Of a DNA stretch of 64,000 bases, positions 7,477-15,690 are shown piece after piece. The stretch covers positions 54,523 to 118,522 of the forward strand of contig ASZN01000004.1 in the NCBI GenBank assembly GCA_000406005.1, in the 5' to 3' direction. This DNA comes from Candidatus Poribacteria bacterium WGA-3G (GTDB lineage Bacteria; Poribacteria; WGA-4E; WGA-3G). Below the pieces are notes generated by a model, which saw only the letters and a program-made list of their open reading frames with translations, did not search any database and was not told the DNA's origin. Within the stretch, counting starts at the first letter, position 1. Each line of letters begins with the position of its first letter. A program made the translations under genes and the position numbers.

Positions 7477-8886
7477 CTACAAGTTACATTCCCTTTTGAG
7501 ATATGAGCATTTATCTACAATATCGTCTATTTCTTGTTCATCAAAACCTATGAGTTTGAGAAAATGGAGTCGAAAGAGTGCATTCATTTTAAGGCAGAGA
7601 AGTATCAGATCCTCGCCTTTAGCAGCCTTCGATTCTAAATCTGAATCTGAATCGGGGTGTGTCAGGTAATTTCGTGTATCCTTAATGCGGTTTATCAGTC
7701 GTGGTTTTCTCTCATTGTCAATAAAGCAATCAAATGGTTCAATCAGTTTTTCAATTCTATTTTTTAGAGTCAATTCATTGGCAAAATCCAGTTTCGAGCA
7801 GAACCAATTTCTGTCCTTTTTGGGGATTTGATTAATGATATTTTTGCGTATTTCTTTAAATTCGTTTTCATCCATGTGCATTTCAGCAGAGGTGTTTCGA
7901 TGAAATGCCTCTAACGCCTGGGCCAAAACCAAGAACTGCATGTTCAAAGTCGGTAATGTTCCAGTTTTTGCCAATAAGTACAAATCGAGAGCAGGGGCAA
8001 TCTGTTCATAATTCTCTATCCACTCATTGATTATGCTTTCAACACGATTCTGTCTATCCTCGTATTTAAACAGTATACCGAAGTCATCAATTGCGGGTTC
8101 ACGTTTAGCGTAGGGCCAACTTGAACAATAAATCTCCACTGGAATAAGTGCGGTGCGACCGTCCGGAAATGTTTCGTAAAGATTATCAGAAGTCGCCCGC
8201 ATCTGATCTAAGCATACGATTTCGTTCATGACAAAACACAGAAAAGCGGTAATTTTTTGGGCAACGGAAGTAAACTCATCTAATTCACGCGCCTCTTGAG
8301 AAACCAATTTGAAATAAGTCTTTTGGGACACCTCTGCCCTCTTGGCCCTCGGAAACCCTGGCGGAGTCCAAGCAAATGTAATTACCAGTTGCATACCGTC
8401 TTTAAGATCCAGAGAAATATCTGCTGGTCGATTGTATGATATGGTTAATGAACCTTCTTCAATTCGCTGCTCATCTACGTCAATGCCTGTGATCCCCACC
8501 CATTCGTCAATTCCTTCAACAGAAAAGCTGAAGGAATTAAAACGTGGACTCGCATCTTCCCCGGGTGGTAGACCCATAAACACTCTGCGTGCGCGGATTA
8601 CCTCGGGTGCCCTCAATCTGCCGTGAATGATGCTAGCCCCCTTGTTTGTCCGGCTGCATCTATCAATCATAACGTATCCATCTTTTTCAACGTGTCCGAG
8701 TATCGGGTTCAAACTGTCCGGATGCGTAGGAATGAGCTGTGCTTTTATGCTGGGATCAAACGACCGGGTAAGTTCAAGTGTGATGTCCCCACCATCTGAT
8801 ATTGAGAGTGTTCCGTTTACTTTATTTTCAGGAGAGGAAGGGAGCCAAAAATCACCATTTCTCTGGATTTCTTCTTTAATTCTCAC
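7477..8886 (-). CDS. ApeA-like HEPN anti-phage protein
   Basis: The 469-residue protein starts with a GTG at 8886 behind AGAGGT. The N-terminal 200 residues are beta-rich (GDFWLPSSPENKVNGTLSIS, then IIHGRLRAPEV and FSFSVEGIDEWVG), resembling the ApeA N-terminal domain. The C-terminal 200 residues are helical and end in a HEPN motif, KDTRNYLTHPD, with R405 and H410 in the RX4H spacing. ApeA is a known HEPN abortive-infection protein thought to act as an RNase. Cytoplasmic RNA cleavage on phage infection is therefore likely by family. It is followed by the HhH gene and lies next to the type II restriction-modification pair, consistent with a defence island. Confidence 0.75.
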   Translation of the reverse strand: MRIKEEIQRNGDFWLPSSPENKVNGTLSISDGGDITLELTRSFDPSIKAQLIPTHPDSLNPILGHVEKDGYVMIDRCSRTNKGASIIHGRLRAPEVIRARRVFMGLPPGEDASPRFNSFSFSVEGIDEWVGITGIDVDEQRIEEGSLTISYNRPADISLDLKDGMQLVITFAWTPPGFPRAKRAEVSQKTYFKLVSQEARELDEFTSVAQKITAFLCFVMNEIVCLDQMRATSDNLYETFPDGRTALIPVEIYCSSWPYAKREPAIDDFGILFKYEDRQNRVESIINEWIENYEQIAPALDLYLLAKTGTLPTLNMQFLVLAQALEAFHRNTSAEMHMDENEFKEIRKNIINQIPKKDRNWFCSKLDFANELTLKNRIEKLIEPFDCFIDNERKPRLINRIKDTRNYLTHPDSDSDLESKAAKGEDLILLCLKMNALFRLHFLKLIGFDEQEIDDIVDKCSYLKRECNL

Positions 8887-9143
8887 TAAGATTACCTCTT
8901 ATGATGTGTTTCGCTAAATACGGACGGTTGAAGTGCCATCGCTAATTAGGTAGGTCCGCAATTCCGTAAAGTTAAGACAAGTTTTTTGGCTCAAATTCGA
9001 CCAGTGTCAAACACCCTAACGCCGAATGCGGGCGTTTCGGAGACTCCTTTCAATCAGACTGTTATTGTGTCAGAACCTTGGTTTGGTCAGTGTCCCAAAT
9101 TTCCGACAGCAGTACAGTTTCTTGGTCCTTCGTCAGGAGTCAA

Positions 9144-10088
9144 CTATCCCACTCGGCGAGATATATGTCTTATGTCTCTTATCTCGTCAATATCTTGGTT
9201 GAGTTCTATCTCAGTAACGTCAATCTGTTTGGGATCTTCAGGAATTATGAAATACGGGGCTACAATCTCCCAGTCAATATTTCGAAGGGTGGCGACTTTT
9301 CTTAAGAAAAAACTTACCCAAGTCTCACCGAGTTTTGAATCACCGATTTCTTGTGAAAGTTTGTTTTCAGCGATTTCTACATACTTCGTGTCGAGTTCGA
9401 TCCCGATATATTTCCTACCGATCCGTTTTGCTGCCAGAGCCGTTGTCCCTGTCCCCATGAATGGGTCCAGAATCGTATCTCCTTCATCACTACTCATCAG
9501 GATTAACCGTTCAAGCAAGTGAATTGGCAACTGACACGGGTGTTCATCCCTGTATTTGTTATGTTTAACCCGATGGATGTCTGTCCATACATCGGAAACC
9601 AGGGGACCGTATGGGTGCAGACCTGCTTTCTTACCACCATAGTCTTTTGAGAGATACTCCGATTTCCTATCTCGCTTATGTGGAGACCGAAGTTCATAGC
9701 ACTTGTTCTGTTTTATATCCTTGGCGTAAAAAAGAATCCCATAATGCGCGGGTTGAAGGCTTTTTCCCATCGGTGATGTCGGCGCACTCCACGAGATCCA
9801 ATGTCGAAAGTCCGCAACGCTATTGAGAAATGACGCGTAATAGGTGAGCCATTTCGGAATATTATGAACGAAAATCGATCCCGTCGGTTTGGTGATGCGA
9901 ACCATCTGCTCAATCCACTGCTGACACCAGTGAAGATATTCTTCAAATTCCCGGCTGTCAATGTAACCGTTATACTTCTTCTTGAGATTGAAGGGGGGGT
10001 CTGCAAAGGTCACATCCACAGAATTGTCGGCAATCGAACGCATAACCGTCAGGCAATCTCCGGCGATGATTTTGTTGGTGTATTCCAT
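9144..10088 (-). CDS. Type II beta-class DNA methyltransferase
   Basis: The 314-residue protein starts at 10088. Motif IV, DPPF, is at residues 30-33 and motif I, DPFMGTGTT, at 208-216. This order (IV before I) is that of beta-class N6-adenine or N4-cytosine methyltransferases. KPTGSIFVHN and KYIGIELDTKYVEIAE are the usual neighbouring strands. The start overlaps the stop of the endonuclease gene as TAATG, so translation is probably coupled. The recognition sequence cannot be read from the protein. It protects host DNA against the partner nuclease. Confidence 0.9.
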   Translation of the reverse strand: MEYTNKIIAGDCLTVMRSIADNSVDVTFADPPFNLKKKYNGYIDSREFEEYLHWCQQWIEQMVRITKPTGSIFVHNIPKWLTYYASFLNSVADFRHWISWSAPTSPMGKSLQPAHYGILFYAKDIKQNKCYELRSPHKRDRKSEYLSKDYGGKKAGLHPYGPLVSDVWTDIHRVKHNKYRDEHPCQLPIHLLERLILMSSDEGDTILDPFMGTGTTALAAKRIGRKYIGIELDTKYVEIAENKLSQEIGDSKLGETWVSFFLRKVATLRNIDWEIVAPYFIIPEDPKQIDVTEIELNQDIDEIRDIRHISRRVG

Positions 10089-11074
10089 TATGAAAGCACC
10101 TCCAAAAGTTGGGACTTGAAGCGTTCCAATTCTGCCTCGTGAAACGTAAAGACATCTTCATAGGCATCAACCATCCGTTGTAAATCCTGTTTCCGAACAT
10201 ACCAACCGATGCCATCAACAAACCCCCAAAAGCGGGCATGAGAATAATGTTCTTTTAGTAACACATCAATCTGGATTTCTGTCTTGGATTTATCGCCTTG
10301 TCCGGATGACGTTGTCGCCAAATATGAACTTTCAATCATGACTTTAGGGTTGGTTTTATTGGGAATGATGAAATCCATTGTCCGTTTTTCATTTGGGGCG
10401 TTGTATATCAATTCTGACAAATCTCCCCTCGCGTATCCAACGTCTATTTCCTTCAAAAGTCGTTCGACGACTCGCTCTGGATTCGTTTCTGACTTCGCAT
10501 TATAAGAACCGAATTCCTTGTAACGAACTAAAGTATCCAGTAAGGCTTCCATCTCAAAGTTCAGCTTTGAGAGACTCAATTTTTTAAGATGAAAGAGTGG
10601 CAATGCTTCAGATAACATTTCCGTTGTCGCGCCTTGAAAAAAGACATTGGCGACCCCTAACCTGAAAAACGCATCTCTGCTCATCCGACGCTCAATGTAA
10701 CCCGTCCCCCACTCTTGAATATTTTCCGATGCGTCGCTTTTATCTTCACGGAGCCACCGATCTTTGTATACGAGCGTATTGAGTTCTGGCACATCTTTGA
10801 CACGGATAAACGTAAACACTCGCTTTAGAAATTCATACGAAAAGCCGGTGAGCGCGAGCAGCACCGTTAATCCATTTTTCCCTTTCTCATTGAGGAAATC
10901 CGCTATGAGTTCTGCAGAGGGTCTCTCCCTTTCAACAAGGTTCTTGAGATGTAATAGATTTTCCTTGAGGCTGTGGATATGCCCTTCATAAGTCGTCTCA
11001 AATACCCGGTTGGAATACCAGAACGTGTTCATCTCAAGGACTGTCCTGATTTTTTCATCTGTTGTTTTCATCAT
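10088..11074 (-). CDS. Type II restriction endonuclease, DpnII-like fold suspected
   Basis: The 328-residue protein starts at 11074 (ATG ATG). The N-terminal two thirds are helical. The likely PD-(D/E)XK core is RTMDFIIPNKTNPKVMIESS, with D234 and E248, followed by SGQGDKSKTEIQ. A hydrophobic acidic strand followed by a Gly/Ser-rich turn recalls the DpnII/MboI group, but I rate that placement as tentative. The stop overlaps the methyltransferase start by one base. Its position immediately upstream of a methyltransferase supports a restriction role. Expression is likely controlled by the structured leader at 11075-11212. Confidence 0.7.
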   Translation of the reverse strand: MMKTTDEKIRTVLEMNTFWYSNRVFETTYEGHIHSLKENLLHLKNLVERERPSAELIADFLNEKGKNGLTVLLALTGFSYEFLKRVFTFIRVKDVPELNTLVYKDRWLREDKSDASENIQEWGTGYIERRMSRDAFFRLGVANVFFQGATTEMLSEALPLFHLKKLSLSKLNFEMEALLDTLVRYKEFGSYNAKSETNPERVVERLLKEIDVGYARGDLSELIYNAPNEKRTMDFIIPNKTNPKVMIESSYLATTSSGQGDKSKTEIQIDVLLKEHYSHARFWGFVDGIGWYVRKQDLQRMVDAYEDVFTFHEAELERFKSQLLEVLS

Positions 11075-11212
11075 ATAACTTGGATTTTCCAGTCCCAGTC
11101 CTTTATCCCCCTGCTATGGTGGGAAGGTGACAGAAACGGAAACCTGACCCTTCGTAGCTGTGCCACCCCAAACTGGTTTAAATAGTGTAGCAGATTGACG
11201 AAAATGAGGCAA
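11075..11212 (-). promoter_or_regulatory. R-M operon promoter and structured leader, copy 1
   Basis: On the reverse strand a TTGCCT box (11212-11207) and a TACACT box (11189-11184) are 17 bp apart, a good sigma70 promoter. The transcribed leader of about 105 nt contains an imperfect hairpin with arms at 11126-11133 and 11159-11167 (GGTG-ACAG with CTGT-CACC, one 2-nt bulge), then GATAAAGGACTGGGACTGG and AAAATCC before the ATG. The same boxes, spacing and leader organisation precede the methyltransferase-HNH gene at 14612-14769. Confidence 0.65.
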
Positions 11213-11479
11213 CTCTTTTTCATTCGACGCAACCGCTATCCCGCACCTACGAGACGAAGCAGTAAGTTCCACGTTTTCGGTTTATCGTCGGCTGGTGGCA
11301 TCAATACGCGCTGTGGTAGAGGAACATATCGGCGGATGGAAAAAAGGATAGTAAACGCGTTTTTTTATTCGTTAAACATCAGAAAACGGCAGGGCGATTT
11401 CTCCATGTAATTGGTATTTTCATCTATTTATGTGATACACTCTATATACAAATTCAGCTTTTTGGAGGTTGGTAAAAAA

Positions 11480-12031
11480 ATGAAAATTACAATGGATGAA
11501 GAAGAAGTAAGACGCGGAATTATGCGATTTCAACTCATTCAACAGTTTGAGCAAATTGATGAACAGACCCGTAAGGATCGAGTTGACCGTTATCTTGAAA
11601 TTGACCGGCAGCGTATTATCGGAAACTACCATTTCTCCCGTGCTTCTACAGAATGCATCGACCTTTATAGCGATGGTCACTTCATTGCGACTGTTATGAC
11701 AACACAATCAGTTAATGAAGGTATTCTCAAATTTGTTGCCGATCGGAACAGTATTGATTACCAAAATATGACTCGTGATGATTTGCTCACAACTCTCGTC
11801 TCAGAAGGTATTTTATCGCAAAAGTGTTTCGAGGCTTCAGAACAAATTATGAAAAGTTACCGAAATGATGTCCATCACATGAATCCGCCAGTTGCAGAAA
11901 TTAACTTCCCAAAATTGGCGAAAAAGAATATACAGAATCTTGACGATGGAAAATTGGCACCTATACAACCTAAATATTGGGATATAAACTCGGACGGAAC
12001 AGTTCCCATTTATTTAAGGGCAGGGATATAG
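11480..12031 (+). CDS. Small HEPN-like protein
   Basis: The 183-residue protein starts at 11480 (MKITMDEEEVRR) with TTGGAGGT upstream; the longer in-frame start at 11411 has no such site. The central part is helical (ECIDLYSDGHFIATVMTTQS) and residues 125-136 read KSYRNDVHHMNP, with R128 and H133 in the RX4H arrangement of HEPN domains. HEPN proteins are often RNases or toxin partners; no nucleotidyltransferase partner (MNT) is adjacent. It could also be a structural HEPN or SAV_6107-like protein of unknown role. It is AT-rich, and its position between defence genes suggests it is part of the island. Confidence 0.55.
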   Translation: MKITMDEEEVRRGIMRFQLIQQFEQIDEQTRKDRVDRYLEIDRQRIIGNYHFSRASTECIDLYSDGHFIATVMTTQSVNEGILKFVADRNSIDYQNMTRDDLLTTLVSEGILSQKCFEASEQIMKSYRNDVHHMNPPVAEINFPKLAKKNIQNLDDGKLAPIQPKYWDINSDGTVPIYLRAGI

Positions 12032-12266
12032 TATCTAAGAAGGTGGCCGGAGGTGAACGCGCAAAGCCTATGATAGTGGGGCGTGTGCAGTGAGCCGCAG
12101 CCCACCGATGCAGGGAAGGCGTGTGCGGTAACTGGAGAGGTACGGTGTACTCGCCGTGCCGAACGCCAAAAGCAGGTGCCGCCGCGGACGGTATATCTCA
12201 AACCGTGTGGGAACCTTGTTTCTCTTGGGGTGTTATGGTAAAATAAGCCGAAAAGGAGGTCCAAGG

Positions 12267-12599
12267 GTGGTTTACTTCCTTCAGGATATGCGGCAAAATC
12301 GCATCAAAATTGGTTACGTTGATGTGATGTCTGTAGAAGATCGAGTTCACCAGATAAGGCTTAATAACAAAGGATTGATTCGTGTACTTGCTACTATAGA
12401 GGGTAAGCGTGAACGTGAACGTGAACTGCATCAGCGATTTCAGGATTCCCGTCTGGTCATAAATGTTAAAATGGGGGACTGGTTTCGGATGAGTGACGAT
12501 TTATGTTGTTTTATCTCATCTTTGAACCCTAAACTTCAACTGCTTTCTGATTCTGGCATGCGATGGAAGGCAGGCGAATGCGTGCGGGTTGGGTTGTAG
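12267..12599 (+). CDS. GIY-YIG (T5orf172-type) nuclease domain protein
   Basis: The 110-residue protein is best started at a GTG at 12267, which follows AAAAGGAGGT by six bases; the frame extends upstream without a site. It reads VVYFLQDMRQNRIKIGYVD, then DRVHQIRLNN, LIRVLATIEG, and ELHQRFQDSR with a late WF. This is the T5orf172 or Mug113 variant of the GIY-YIG fold (YF...IKIGY..., R, LH..F). Such proteins are small nucleases or DNA-binding modules. It shares no operon with the HEPN gene upstream (235 bp gap). Confidence 0.7.
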   Translation: MVYFLQDMRQNRIKIGYVDVMSVEDRVHQIRLNNKGLIRVLATIEGKRERERELHQRFQDSRLVINVKMGDWFRMSDDLCCFISSLNPKLQLLSDSGMRWKAGECVRVGL

Positions 12600-12603
12600 G
12601 TGA

Positions 12604-12864
12604 TCAGGCAAGCGGAAGGGTGCGGCGTACTCGCCGATCCCTGTAGCGGTGGTAGTGGAAGGTGGTGGATGTGCGTACTTGCACTGCCATTGACTGGAAC
12701 GGTGGGGGACGCTTGGCGGTTGGGTTTGTGGAGGCGGCTCCTATGAGACTAGTAGTGCTAACGCCGAGCATGAATAAACCGCGGTTGCGTGCTTCAAACG
12801 TGCCGGTGAATGCTGCAGATACCCGTCTGATTTCGTCGTTGTCAAGGGGACATGTGCCTTTCAT
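12604..12864 (-). pseudogene. N-terminal fragment of a tyrosine recombinase
   Basis: The reading frame starts at 12864, four bases after the hicB stop, with AGGAT upstream. Residues 1-38 (MKGTCPLDNDEIRRVSAAF, then TFEARNRGLFMLGVST) match the start of the catalytic domain of phage-integrase-type recombinases (PLxxDEIRRV...ARNRALFxLG). After about residue 38 the match stops, and the rest is Pro/Arg/Thr-rich repeat-like DNA. The catalytic R-H-R-Y residues are absent, so it is a dead fragment. Confidence 0.55.
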
Positions 12865-12868
12865 GACG

Positions 12869-13210
12869 TCATCCTTTTACGCGATCGTCTATGGCTTGAT
12901 CCAATATCGAGGCAACGAGTTCAGAGAGACTCATGCCTTCTACCGCTGCACGTTTGGAGAGTTGTATATGAACATCGGTGGGGACCTGCTGAACCCACGT
13001 TGGCGATGAACCCGGCTCAGGTATTTCCTGTCCATCTTCTGATGCCGCTTCAATCCAGCACTGCAGGGCATCCTTCCCATTTTCAATGGCTTCTTCAAGT
13101 GTCTCGCCATCGGACATACAACCGGGAAGGTCCGGGAACTCGATTAAATACCCGCCCCCTTCTTCTGGTAGTAAGACGCGTGTCGTGAATGGGTACATCA
13201 GTTTTTCCAT
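12869..13210 (-). CDS. HicB-family antitoxin, orphan
   Basis: The 113-residue protein has the HicB N-terminal fold (VLLPEEGGGYLIEFPDLPGC, MSDGETLEEAIENGKDALQC) at residues 12-52 and a ribbon-helix-helix end (PTDVHIQLSKRAAVEGMSLS) near 76-95. In HicAB systems HicB binds the HicA RNase toxin and represses the operon. No hicA-sized gene is adjacent: the downstream frame is a recombinase scrap and the upstream gene is a methyltransferase. It may have lost its toxin or act as a regulator only. Start at 13210, with a weak AAGAGAAG site. Confidence 0.8.
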   Translation of the reverse strand: MEKLMYPFTTRVLLPEEGGGYLIEFPDLPGCMSDGETLEEAIENGKDALQCWIEAASEDGQEIPEPGSSPTWVQQVPTDVHIQLSKRAAVEGMSLSELVASILDQAIDDRVKG

Positions 13211-13249
13211 TGATTCTTCTCTTTCTACGAAATTAGTAGTTTTTAGATT

Positions 13250-14596
13250 TCAATCTTTGTTCAGTCTTGAGAGGAGATACTCTTGCCCTCGATTGCCTTT
13301 GATTCTGTTGCAGTGACCGCAGAGCAATTGAAGGTTTTCAATATGGTCAGTTCCGCCAACGGATTTCGCTATGATATGGTCTATCTCCAAGTGTTGCGTT
13401 TGGAAATGCTCACCGCATCCGTTGCAGTTGCCAGCCTGTTCTCCATACAACAGCGTCTTGTTTTCAGGTGCGTTGTATCTCGGAATATCGCCTATATCCG
13501 TGCGTTTCGGAATGTCCGTACGAGCAACAATATCCTCAAACATGCCCTGATCGGTATTGATACGTTCAACAACCAACTCGGTGGCTTTCGTTGATATATC
13601 AATACCAATCCAATCCCGTTGAAGCCTATCTGCTGCGACAAGGGTTGTCGCGCACCCACAGAACGGATCGAAAACAACATGTCCCTCGTTTGATGACGCT
13701 TTGATGATGCGGTCAAGCAACGCAAGCGGCTTTTGGGTTGGGTAGCCAACCCTTTCTTTGGCTTGTGAGTTTATAGGGGGTATATCAATCCAAACGTCTT
13801 GAACAGGCACACCCGGCATATCATCTAAAAATTGCTTTAATCTCGGTGTTCCATTGCGAGTGTAGTATAACTTACCAGATTTATGATATTCCTGCATAGT
13901 GGTAAACGGACACCGCCAAATTTTAGTAATGCCGTTCCATTCGTACGGATACCCACCCCCACTTAAAGAGCCAGCGGTTAGGTCTCTGTCCAAAAATCTT
14001 TTACCATTTTCATCCGTATGCCTATATCTCTTGAGATACTCGTCAGAATAGGGTTGATATTGCTCATTAAGGGTAGGGAAATCACCTTTTGAATAGTAGA
14101 GTATAGTGTCATGAATACATCCATAAACCGCAGAATCATTATGTGCTGTGGTTCGTTTCCAAACAACCTCATTCAGAAAGTTCCCTTTCCCAAACACAGC
14201 GTCCATAACCAACTTCAGATAATGGCTCATTGTCGGATCGCAGTGTAGATAGATGGACCCTGTAGGCTTGAGTATCCGGTGCATCTCTAATAACCGAACC
14301 GCCATGTAGATGAGATACGATTTATCGGAGTCTGTCATTGCAGCGTGGATAACCCTGTTGAGTGCCGGGTGTTTCGCCTCAATTAAATCAAGCCAAGCAG
14401 CGTCAACATCGTTCAGCGTCCACGTATCTTTGAACTCTGCACCCGCTGCTTCTGAACCGATAGGTGCTGCGTAGTTGGCATTAGAATTGAACGGCGGGTC
14501 AAGGTAGATTAAATCTACGGATGCACTGTTCATCCCTCGCATGATAGGGAGGTTATCACCCGTAAATATCGTCTTGGGATTAAAATTGGTATCCAC
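13250..14596 (-). CDS. Beta-class DNA methyltransferase fused to an HNH nuclease domain
   Basis: I place the start at a GTG at 14596, which has GGAAGG seven bases upstream and gives MDTNFNPKTIFTGDNLPIMR, aligning with the short copy at 15606; a GTG at 14611 is the alternative. The protein has 448 residues. Motif IV DPPF is at about 33-36 and motif I DPFCGCATT at about 310, so it is a beta-class N6A/N4C enzyme. The C-terminal 65 residues form an HNH domain with CNGCG, LEIDHIIAKSVGG and NLQLLCGHCN (two CxxC pairs and the D-H core). It may combine modification and cleavage in one chain, or the HNH may nick at modified or unmodified sites. It lies alone, downstream of a leader shared with the other restriction-modification operon. 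Confidence 0.85.
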   Translation of the reverse strand: MDTNFNPKTIFTGDNLPIMRGMNSASVDLIYLDPPFNSNANYAAPIGSEAAGAEFKDTWTLNDVDAAWLDLIEAKHPALNRVIHAAMTDSDKSYLIYMAVRLLEMHRILKPTGSIYLHCDPTMSHYLKLVMDAVFGKGNFLNEVVWKRTTAHNDSAVYGCIHDTILYYSKGDFPTLNEQYQPYSDEYLKRYRHTDENGKRFLDRDLTAGSLSGGGYPYEWNGITKIWRCPFTTMQEYHKSGKLYYTRNGTPRLKQFLDDMPGVPVQDVWIDIPPINSQAKERVGYPTQKPLALLDRIIKASSNEGHVVFDPFCGCATTLVAADRLQRDWIGIDISTKATELVVERINTDQGMFEDIVARTDIPKRTDIGDIPRYNAPENKTLLYGEQAGNCNGCGEHFQTQHLEIDHIIAKSVGGTDHIENLQLLCGHCNRIKGNRGQEYLLSRLNKD

Positions 14597-14769
14597 GCAT
14601 ACACCTTCCACAAATTCTGTCAGTTATTGTATTGGATTTTTCAGTCCACGGTCCGTTATCCACTTGCTACAATGGAAGGGTGGCAGAGAACGGCGTTGGG
14701 TTACCGTCTCGTAGCAATGCCACCCGGAACTGATTTATAGAGTGTATCAGAGAAGCGAAAATGAGGCAA
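14597..14769 (-). promoter_or_regulatory. Methyltransferase promoter and structured leader, copy 2
   Basis: A TTGCCT box (14769-14764) and TACACT box (14746-14741) lie 17 bp apart on the reverse strand, identical to copy 1, and are joined by the same CATTTTCG start of the spacer. The leader has a strong hairpin with 8-bp perfect arms at 14678-14685 and 14718-14725 (GGGTGGCA with TGCCACCC) and an inner stem (CCGTCTC with GAG-ACGG). It is followed by GTGGATAACGG and GGACTGAAAAATCC as in copy 1. Confidence 0.65.
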
Positions 14770-14855
14770 GCCGATTTTTTGACAGCACGATCGCACACCG
14801 ACACCCCGAAGTAACCCGTTCCGTTGTTTCGGCTTGTCAATGTTGAGGGTGCCTG

Positions 14856-15212
14856 TCATTGAGACACTGCTTTTTGAGTGTCCTGTGTGGTCTGTGGTGC
14901 TCTCTGTTGTGCTTTCACTAATGCGAAAATAGAGATGATGAACGCACCAACAGCACAGAGGGTAACGATCCAGTCTCTTAAGACACCAAAACCGATGCTG
15001 CGTCCTCGTATTTCCGCAACACCTGTTTCGACGGTCCGCAGACGTGTATCAATCCCTTCAACTTTTGTGTCTACTTTCTCTACACGTGACGTTACGGCTG
15101 TTTCTGATTCTTTGACGATCTGCCGTATCTTTTCCAGGTCTTGAGTGGTCAACTCACCGAGAGCGGGTAAAGCGATCACTGAAAAGAGTATGAGTGCAAG
15201 AATATTTTTCAT
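14856..15212 (-). CDS. Exported coiled-coil membrane protein
   Basis: The 118-residue protein starts at 15212 with AAAGGAGA upstream. Residues 1-19 form a signal peptide (MKNILALILFSVIALPALG). Residues 22-68 are a heptad-like helix (KIRQIVKESETAVTSRVEKV, then repeated V-x-T-K/R-V-E-x-x). Residues 80-100 form a transmembrane segment (WIVTLCAVGAFIISIFALV), followed by a short polar tail. The layout resembles small phage or plasmid envelope proteins. No family name can be given. Confidence 0.6.
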   Translation of the reverse strand: MKNILALILFSVIALPALGELTTQDLEKIRQIVKESETAVTSRVEKVDTKVEGIDTRLRTVETGVAEIRGRSIGFGVLRDWIVTLCAVGAFIISIFALVKAQQRAPQTTQDTQKAVSQ

Positions 15213-15351
15213 AGAGTGTCTCCTTTTAGGAATAGTAAATCATATTTGTGCTTGTGTGTCAATGGGTATTTCTCAGCTTATTTTGAGGCGTTTCCTAATT
15301 TGGAAAAAGGAGATGATACATATTTAAACGTAATAAGTTGTTTTGGACTTA

Positions 15352-15606
15352 CTATTTCAGCACGCCTTGTGCTTTCAATCGTGAAATCAGTTCCGTTTGT
15401 GTCCCTGTCCCCTTCGTTGAATTGCACGCAGCACAAAGCAGTTGTAGGTTCTCTATGCCTTCTGCTGGTGAACCGATCGGTGCTTTCCACTGTTTGCCCG
15501 ATTTAAACGGTGGATCAAGATAAATCAGGTCAATTGTACCTGAATCCATACCCCGCATAATATCAAGGTTGTCAGCGATAAAAAGCGTTCGGTTATCAAA
15601 GTTCAT
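15352..15606 (-). CDS. Internally deleted methyltransferase-HNH derivative
   Basis: The 84-residue frame starts at 15606. Residues 1-49 match the N-terminus of the methyltransferase-HNH protein (TLFIADNLDIMRGMDSGTID, then LIYLDPPF at 27-34 and KAPIGSPAEG). Residues 51-84 match its very C-terminus (IENLQLLCAACNSTKG, LISRLKAQG). About 365 central residues, including motif I and most of the HNH core, are missing, yet the frame is intact across the join. The sequence has diverged from the full copy, so it is not a recent assembly artefact of that gene. It cannot be a methyltransferase. It may be a neutral relic or a small DNA-binding or regulatory peptide. Confidence 0.7.
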   Translation of the reverse strand: MNFDNRTLFIADNLDIMRGMDSGTIDLIYLDPPFKSGKQWKAPIGSPAEGIENLQLLCAACNSTKGTGTQTELISRLKAQGVLK

Positions 15607-15690
15607 CTTGTACTCCGTCTATCGTGTTTTGGGGTTCCAGTCACCAGTCAGTTTTATCAACTCGCTACGGAGGGAGTGTGGCAGATACTC
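15607..15690 (-). promoter_or_regulatory. Partial leader, copy 3 (3' half only)
   Basis: Reading towards the gene at 15606, CTGCCAC, CTCCC, GTAGCGAGTTGATAA and GGTGACTGGAA align with the 3' half of the leaders at 11075 and 14597. The TTGCCT and TACACT boxes and the 5' arm are gone. In their place is the end of the MORN-like gene, whose last codons are read from leader DNA. Confidence 0.55.

Noticed and set aside
8986..9522. Plus-strand 178-residue frame
   Set aside because: Most of it is antisense to the DNA methyltransferase, and the unique part has no domain or ribosome binding site.
12030..12850. Possible integron cassette array with attC-like GTTGGGT words
   Set aside because: The words are not paired as attC arms, one is inside the recombinase fragment frame, and no integrase with an integron-type insert is present.
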